The notes under the pieces are model-generated. The model was not told where the DNA came from. It saw nothing but the letters and a program-made list of their open reading frames with translations, and searched no databases. Both the position numbers and the translations under genes were made by a program. From contig NC_135565.1 of NCBI RefSeq assembly GCF_964340395.1, positions 7,994,242-8,042,741 of the forward strand: a stretch of DNA of 48,500 bases. Direction: 5' to 3'. Each line of letters begins with the position of its first letter. Positions within the stretch are counted from its first letter, which is position 1. Below are positions 38,250 to 48,500 of the stretch, in pieces. The DNA comes from Glandiceps talaboti (Eukaryota; Hemichordata; Enteropneusta; Spengelidae).

Positions 38250-38422
38250 CGTATGTATGTATGTATGTATGTATGTATGTATGTATGTATGTACGTACGT
38301 GCGTATGTATGTATGTATGTATGTATGTATGTATGTATGTATGTATGTATGTATGTATGTATGTATGCATGTACGTACCTATGTATGTATGTACGTATGT
38401 ATGTATGTATGTATGTATGCAT
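38250..38422. repeat. Microsatellite (ATGT)n with GTAC variants
   Basis: Long ATGT array interrupted by ACGT-type variants (GTACGTACGTGC). It is open in all three frames purely because of its repeat period. Confidence 0.97.
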
Positions 38423-38924
38423 TTCAACCATTATTGGTTGAAATGTTACAATGTTAAATAAAAGGCAAAATTTGGATGGAAAACTGTTACCTTTGGCAAC
38501 CGTGAAAAGGTTAAATATTTGGAGTAGATCCTTTATGATATCTATCAACAATGTATGCATAAAACCTGAAGTGTGCCCCTTGGTATGTGTTATTGTTTCA
38601 CTATTAGTTTTAAAGTAAATCTGCAAATCTAAGCCTTGGGTCTTTAGTAAACAGTGCAAGCCGTCTCCGCCTAAAAAAAACATGACTCTATTGCTAAAAT
38701 TGGCTGTTGACTAATATATAGTACTATTTATTCAGGCAACCTATGTTGGTTGAAAAGGTTGCCAGGGTTTGTTCTAAAATATCCAATTTGTTAATTACAA
38801 TCTAGTTTCTAAGAAACACATGGCATATTTACCAAAACCTAATCAGATCTTCATTTTCCTATATCAAGGATGTGTACAAAGATTCATTTGAACTGACAAA
38901 GTCATGTCGGGTAAAACTATGACA

Positions 38925-38978
38925 CATACATACATACATACATACATACATACATACATACATACATACATACATACA
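38925..38978. repeat. Microsatellite (CATA)n
   Basis: About 13 CATA units. Confidence 0.97.
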
Positions 38979-39379
38979 GTTTGAGACAGACAGACACCAT
39001 TTCATAACCTCCACTTGTAATCGCAAATATCTGATAGTATTGATACTATGACCAGTGTTTTTATGTCATGTGGTGATGTTTGCTTTGGTTTTAATTTTTA
39101 TTATGGTCCACTGGTGACAGTAACATTCTCATATGGTTAAAACACTATTGTCTCCACATGTCATTTTCTTGAAAACGATTGGGGGAGCGGGTCTCACAGT
39201 AGTAAAGAGGGAACAGCGTGGCGAGATATTGGGGATAATGTGGTGATGTATGTTGAGATGTTGACCTCGGTTCTGAGGTTGTCAGTTGTGGGCTCCCCTA
39301 GCCTTTGGGAGTTCTAACCTTCCGATCAGTCATTTACATCCAAACGCCGGCACTGATTTGATACAAACAAAAACTCATT

Positions 39380-39415
39380 GTGGTGGTGGTGGTGGTGGTA
39401 GTGGTGGTGGTGGGA
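39380..39415. repeat. Trinucleotide repeat (TGG)n
   Basis: About 11 TGG units with one TAG interruption. Confidence 0.95.
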
Positions 39416-39424
39416 AACTTAAAA

Positions 39425-39535
39425 CTATCAACGTGGTGGGATCTTACGACAGAAAACTTCCCTGTCTTTAGTGGGACTTAAACCCAGGACCTCCTCACTA
39501 CTAATCTAGAGCTCTAACTGCGAGGCGGTGTAAAC
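39425..39535 (-). repeat. tRNA-like / tRNA-derived SINE fragment, different from the spacer family
   Basis: On the minus strand it reads CTCGCAGTTAGAGCTCTAGA, then TAGTGAGGAGGTCCTGGGTTTAAGTCCCACT. This resembles a tRNA D-arm, anticodon arm and T-arm (B box GGTTTAAGTCC, one or two changes from consensus). The acceptor stem does not pair well, so a SINE or tRNA pseudogene is more likely than a working tRNA. Confidence 0.4.
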
Positions 39536-40529
39536 ATGTTTGTCAGTGAAATGTTTGAACGGGGGAGGATCATATTTTAGAGAAGGGAAATCTCACTTTT
39601 TAGCACAGTCGACTGGGGGAAAGGTCACATTTTATGCCACAGACTGGGATTGATCTCACCGCGCTGTAAATACTGAAGGCTCCCTAATTGATGAAACCCG
39701 TAGAAATATAAAGGTCCAGAGGGTAAACAAAACAGACGTCTATATAAATCCACCCACCAGGAAAAAAACATTGAGTTGTTCAGTCTAATCTAAGGCTTAC
39801 TTGACGTCTTGTTCGGATTGATAGGATAGTGTGATAGAAGGTAAGACAATTCACTTATTTTTCTAGAGTGAATAACAAGGCATTTCTTCGTTGTTGTCCT
39901 AAAACCTGGCAACCCTTCCTAGTAATTGGTAACGTGTATTGCCAAAATGAAATACCGCAAGTGCTCGAGAAGAGATTACCATATAACCATCATGACAGAG
40001 GGAAGCTACATCTGATCCATTTCGTCGCAACCCCATCTACACAAACCCCGACCGACACAAAGGTACCGGTATTTCTTTAGTTAATGCTATCCATATACCC
40101 GGGAGAAGTGTCCATTAGAAATGCTAGTCATTATCATTCTAACCTATACCAATAGTAGATTTTAAGATATACAGTTTGTTGGTTGAAGTAAGGGTATAGA
40201 CTGTAGAGTTAGATTTTGTAAGTTGTGCAAAACAAGGTAGAAGATGAGTATCATTTCATGTTTGAATGCTCAGTGTACAATGATCAGAGTTTGCAATATA
40301 TCCCAAAAGCGTTTCCACTGCATCCTAAATCTTTGTAAATTTAATGATCTAATGCGCTCCAATGATGATGTTGTAATGAGAAATTTGTCAGTGTATATTT
40401 TCAAGGCTTTTTAGAGCCGTAAACTTTTTGTTTAATAACTAAACACTTTATTTGAAATTATTTACCGTTATGTATGCGTGTATGTCAAAGTGTAACTTCT
40501 TTGCAAATGGGCCTTGCAAGGCAAATAAA

Positions 40530-40577
40530 TATACATACATACATACATACATACATACATACATACATACATACGTA
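40530..40577. repeat. Microsatellite (CATA)n
   Basis: About 11 CATA units, 145 bp before the receptor start. Confidence 0.97.
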
Positions 40578-40721
40578 CATTCTGTTTCTGGTTCCGTTTA
40601 CTCGGTCATTATATTTCTTTTTCTGAACTAACCTATCCTTGTAATAGTAGATTTTACGATATGCAGTTTGATACCACAATCTGTTGTTATTCACAGGTAA
40701 TACCTCTCATCAAACACAGCC

Positions 40722-44633
<3,912 letters not shown>

Positions 44634-44702
44634 CTTTGGCTACGCTAAGACGTCAAGACAACTATTCTTTGGATTTCTATGTGCTCCATTATTCCCAAGC
44701 GA

Positions 44703-44708
44703 AATAAA
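44703..44708 (+). terminator. Polyadenylation signal of the receptor gene
   Basis: AATAAA lies 70 bp after the TAA stop. It is the first such hexamer downstream and gives a short 3' UTR. Confidence 0.6.
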
Positions 44709-45209
44709 CAAACTTTATAGACCATTCACAGATGCATTGATGGATATCGCTACCAAACTCTCCAGTAATGGTTTTATTTTGTTAAAAGGGATATTTAAAG
44801 TGGAACACACTCCCTGGAAATAATATAGAAATATTCTTGACTCTTAAATATATGTGTTTCTTACCTTCAAATACAAATCTAATAGGCAATACTAAATCAA
44901 TATGCACTATCAACTATTTATTGCAATTAGATGATACATATCTTTCAATAATTGAATGCATCAAACATTTTTTAAGCTTCCCCCAAAATGGCTGGGTCAA
45001 TTCAAACGAAATTCGATACACATATTCGTTAGGGTAATGGCTAGAACTGATCACGTGTTGCCAGAACTGATCAGGTCTTGGTAAACATCCTATGAATATT
45101 AATGAGAAATTTTCATATATAACGAATTTCGGTAATTTGGTCATATGTTAATAACTCTTACTTTGAATTTAATTTAATTGAAGAAATACATCGAGTGCAT
45201 GAGTCCTAA

Positions 45210-45870
45210 AAAGTATTAGTAGTGTAGCTTTAAAGTAGTTTTCGTAATTAATTATAAAGATTTTATGAAGTACACTATTAGGAATGCACTCTTAAAATTC
45301 TATATAATTTGGTGCATACATCAACCGCATAAATACTAGAGATTGACGTTTTAAAGGAACAATAAATTATTTTCGGCAATTAGCCAACATCTTCAGAATG
45401 CAAACGTCAAATTTTACATAATTTGGTGTACATCAATTCATGATGATAAAGTTTAAGTGTTTGTTATTGTTTTTTGATATAGTTTTTCATTGTATTCAAT
45501 TATTTTCATAATCAACGATTAATCTGGCTATACCTTAAGATTGTACACTTCAAATTCCATGTGGTACCTGAATAGATACAAAAAATCACACGAGTTAAAT
45601 GTGGTTTGCTGAGGTAGTTTTTTTAATTGTAATCAGTCATTTGCATAATTAGGACTTTTGTTAATTAGGCAATGTATTGAGAATGTAAGCTTCAATTTCC
45701 ATAGTATTTGCCAGCTTTCTTAATTATTCATTTGTATAATTCATTATTTTATTATTATATTATGTTATTGTATTATTATCACTATTATATCGGGAATATT
45801 GGTAATATCTTCAGTATAGAAGCTTCAAATACTGTGAAGTTTGGTATAATCAAGCTGCCAGTTAAGGGTA
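45210..45870. repeat. Degenerate ~135-bp tandem repeat, about five units
   Basis: A block of the form GAATG.AAGCTTCAAATT…ATTTGGTGTA recurs at about 45285, 45395, 45535, 45677 and 45811, each time preceded by an AATTA-rich stretch. Spacing is 110-147 bp, so the array is old and eroded. Confidence 0.5.
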
Positions 45871-46230
45871 CACTGTGTATGAAAGCTAGCTCAGACTTTG
45901 CATTTCAACAATTGATCTGTGCACTGGGAACAAAAATATAAAGGCTCTGTAGAAGTCATTTAGTTTATATCTGGTACTGTCTATGTTCAAATGTACTTTT
46001 AAATCGAAAAATAAATATTTTTTATAATTTGAATACTTCCGTGTTCTTTGGTTTCCAGTGAAATTAATTGTGATATTATCTGGCTGTCACTTAAGAGTGC
46101 TTGTATTAACATGCATGCGTTTCTTCTTTAAATTAGTGCACAGTTTATAATTAGATATACACATTCCAACCCCAGGTCTTCCATTTCGTGATAATGGGGG
46201 CGCTATACAGTGGCCTACAATGACCTCACA

Positions 46231-46610
46231 GTTGTGAATATTATGACCACTTTGGCATTTGGAAAAAGAAATAAACTCAATATATGAATAGTTCAGTTGA
46301 TTTATCATACATTTGTATTGATAGAAATATCCCTTGGTGCCTACGTGTTCCAATACTGTACAATTTCATGTGATTTTTATCCAAAATGCTGAAATTTGAT
46401 GGGGTGGGAGTCATAATTGTGAATATTATGAACACGTTGGCATTTGGAGAAAGAAAAAACTCCATATATGATTACTTCAGTTAATTTAATATAAATATGG
46501 ACTGATAGCAATATCCCTTGGTGCCTGTGTGTTCCAATATGCAATATTGTACAATTTTATGTGATTGTGTCCCAAAATGTTGAAATTTTGATGGGTTGGG
46601 GTGCCCTTAA
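46231..46610. repeat. ~185-bp direct tandem duplication, two units
   Basis: Both units begin TTGTGAATATTATGA.CAC, continue TTGGCATTTGGA.AAAGAAA and end with ATATCCCTTGGTGCCT.. GTGTTCCAATA and an AAATGYTGAAATTTGATGGG block. Starts are near 46231 and 46416. Confidence 0.8.
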
Positions 46611-47257
46611 AATTGTTAATGACTTCGACCTCAAGATAAAATACTCGTCGGTCACAATACTTCCGAGAGTTTGATGCGGTGTAAAAGAAGTAAATGCAGA
46701 CAGTGCTGACTGTACTGTTTTGTCTAAAAAAGAACTGGTCTCTCTCTCTGGAATACGATTTTTTCTTGAAAAATTGACTACAGGTGAGACAAAGGAATGA
46801 ATGTAGGTGTACAGGGAAATAGAAGGTAAATTGTTATAATTTTACCTTTTTGCATTGCAGTTTAAGGTTGGGGCTTAAACTATGGTCGATTGGGTTATTG
46901 GAAACACGCCATTTTTTTAAATTGGCCTTAAGCTTATTTTAATGGAACGGGTATGCTAGAATTGTCTTGTCTCTGATTTTTTTGTGTCGTCTGCTGTTAG
47001 TTTAGCATAGTATTTATCTTTGTGTCCTGTACTGTCTGTTACAATCTTTTATGTATTCAATTGTGTCTAATAGTTATACCCTGCATCGTCAAAAGGTGTT
47101 AAAATATGGATTTTGTCGATCAAATTATGAATTCGTCTACTCATGGATGTATCAATATACCAAGGGTCTATTTTGTCTCAGACCACTAAAACAATTTAGG
47201 AGTTTTTAAACACAAATTTCATTCTCTGTAAAGCCATAACACTATTTCATCTTCTTT

Positions 47258-48275
47258 TTGGGTGGTGTAATATTCATTTTCTTTGAAATCCTAATTCATT
47301 CTGAATTGTTTGAAATCGACCTTTTGTCCATACAATTAATAGAAGTATTTTTTATATTTAGAATTCACGATTCCTTACTGTATGCGAAGTCATTCCGGAG
47401 GGACGGCTACATTCCAAAAGTAAATGCATATACAGTCAACTTCAACAAGAGCGAAAGCATCATGATAGCAGATACAGTATCATAATTACTCTGTCGACAA
47501 AACTGGTTCCGACGATTGATCGTAATGACAGACTAAAGTTCTGCTCTAAAACAACAGCTTTGTTTTTCAACAAAGGTGCCGACATCAATCTTGCACGATA
47601 GCTATTTGCCATGAAAAAATCGTTCCGACTTTCGTTCGTCACCTATCGACATGTCAACGACAGGATTCTTAGAAAGTGTATGAAAAAAATCGAACATAAA
47701 ATTAGAAGACGAAAGCAACATATAAGAAAAGAGCTCATTACTACTTTAAGTCCAGTCGAAGATTTTTTTCCGTGCGGCCTGTTGGTCAGGCGCACACCAC
47801 GCAATTACAATGAAAGTAAGTGCAACTCATAGTACTTCATACAGTTCAAATATTGTCCAAACAGTTACTGGAACTATATAGAGGAACACCTAACAAATAT
47901 TGCATCTAGAATGAACAAAGCGTCCTAGGAATGATTGTCACACATTTACAGACTTAACGCTGACATTCAGTAAACGTATGATGAATTGACAAAATGCAAT
48001 GATCCTTGTTACCAAAATCATGTCAAGCACAATATAAAGAAAAGAAGTTGATCCAATGGTGCGAAATGCTGGAAGAGGAGTGTGAGGAAGACGAAAAGAG
48101 AACTGTTTTGATTAATGTTGATCAAAATAAGACTTCCACCGTCCCTTGTTACCCAAAGATAAGGACTGATACACTGCAACATAGAATTATTGACAAAATG
48201 AAGCCACTGCGATCTCGAATTAAAACATTTTTCGGAACAAAGATTCTGCGAGATGGAAAAAACATTGTATGACCA
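47258..48275 (+). pseudogene. Possible decayed or unrecognised coding region
   Basis: Three plus-strand frames lie close together: to 47485, 47611-47814 (ATG, basic, ending at a GTAAGT donor-like site) and about 48006-48272 (non-ATG opening, charged, motif CEMLEEECEEDEKRT). Further open stretches in other frames fall between the first two. No frame joins to the next with a clean GT-AG intron that stays open. I do not recognise the protein. It may be an old mobile-element or viral-type gene, exons of a gene continuing off the right edge, or chance. Confidence 0.2.
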
Positions 48276-48500
48276 CAATATACATAAAGATGTTGTAATC
48301 ACCGTCATAGAGAAAAATTTATGTAGGTGCATGTACACAACTGGCCACAAGGATTCGTGAAGATCTTAACGGAAAATATTCTTGTGATGTCGATTCTCTG
48401 TTTGACATCCTCTATTTTAGTGTTCAGAAGTTAAGCACGACTTGGCTAAATGCCACAAAGGACACTTCCTCCGTCTATTATGCAGGTCATTTTCGATGCC

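Larger units (their letters stand above)
34902..40721. other. Long interval between gene 5 and the receptor gene
   Basis: Up to about 36155 it repeats the upstream region of gene 4. After that it is unique: AT-rich sequence, ATGT and CATA microsatellites, a TGG run, a tRNA-like stretch, and one doubtful minus-strand exon (37056-37205). No confident gene was found, although the 4.5 kb of unique DNA could hide small or untranslated exons of the receptor gene. Confidence 0.5.
44709..48500. other. Region downstream of the receptor, no confident gene
   Basis: It holds a degenerate ~135-bp tandem repeat (about 45210-45870), a ~185-bp direct duplication (46231-46610) and, from about 47250, short ORFs of unclear status. 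No RNA gene or complete protein gene was recognised. Confidence 0.5.

Noticed and set aside
38250-38422. CRISPR-like or coding tandem array
   Set aside because: 4-bp microsatellite without spacers; the organism is eukaryotic.
39425-39535. Functional tRNA gene
   Set aside because: T-arm and anticodon-arm resemblance only; the acceptor stem does not pair and the B box is off consensus, so it is listed as a tRNA-derived repeat.

Overview
The window is eukaryotic nuclear DNA, almost certainly from a marine invertebrate. Genes are split by GT-AG introns, spacers are AT-rich and full of long microsatellites (TATG, CAGA, GT, AT, AG), tRNA-derived SINE-like copies recur, and small non-autonomous DNA transposons are present. 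A mollusc, annelid or brachiopod-like animal fits the gene content (a lineage-expanded fucosyltransferase family and a mucin/somatomedin-B/7TM receptor), but the sequence alone does not fix the phylum.

Positions 1-34901 hold a head-to-tail array of six related genes, all on the minus strand. They encode type II membrane glycosyltransferases that resemble the GDP-fucose protein O-fucosyltransferase fold. Gene 0 is cut by the left edge. Genes 1-5 are complete, and each is rebuilt here as four coding exons with identical intron phases: a long exon 1 (anchor, stem, first part of the catalytic domain, ending just after the His-Trp-Arg motif), then exons of 148, 145 and 131 nt. Predicted lengths are 482, 482, 483, 503 and 503 aa. 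Genes 0-3 share one stem type and genes 4-5 another, while the catalytic part is nearly the same in genes 1-5. Spacers between the genes are themselves paralogous (same SINE, same ~200-bp repeats, same microsatellite sites). Genes 2 and 3 come from a very recent ~6.2-kb duplication with its edges inside exon 1. After it, one daughter spacer received a 1.8-kb transposon with 51-bp inverted ends and a TTA target duplication.

Positions 34902-40721 are largely non-coding: a paralogous promoter/spacer up to about 36.1 kb, then unique sequence with microsatellites, a possible tRNA-derived element and one doubtful minus-strand exon. Positions 40722-44633 hold a two-exon plus-strand gene for a 1156-aa receptor: signal peptide, Thr/Pro-rich mucin-like region, somatomedin B domain, Cys-rich ectodomain and a secretin/methuselah-like 7TM domain, with a polyA signal soon after the stop. 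From 44.7 kb to the end there are two degenerate tandem repeat blocks and, near 47.3-48.3 kb, short disconnected ORFs that look like decayed or unrecognised coding sequence.

The most interesting aspects are the mode of evolution of the enzyme array (unequal crossover inside an exon, a fast-changing stem over a homogenised catalytic core, a shared CRE-like promoter module) and several precisely delimited small transposons that can be dated by comparing empty and filled sites among the duplicates.
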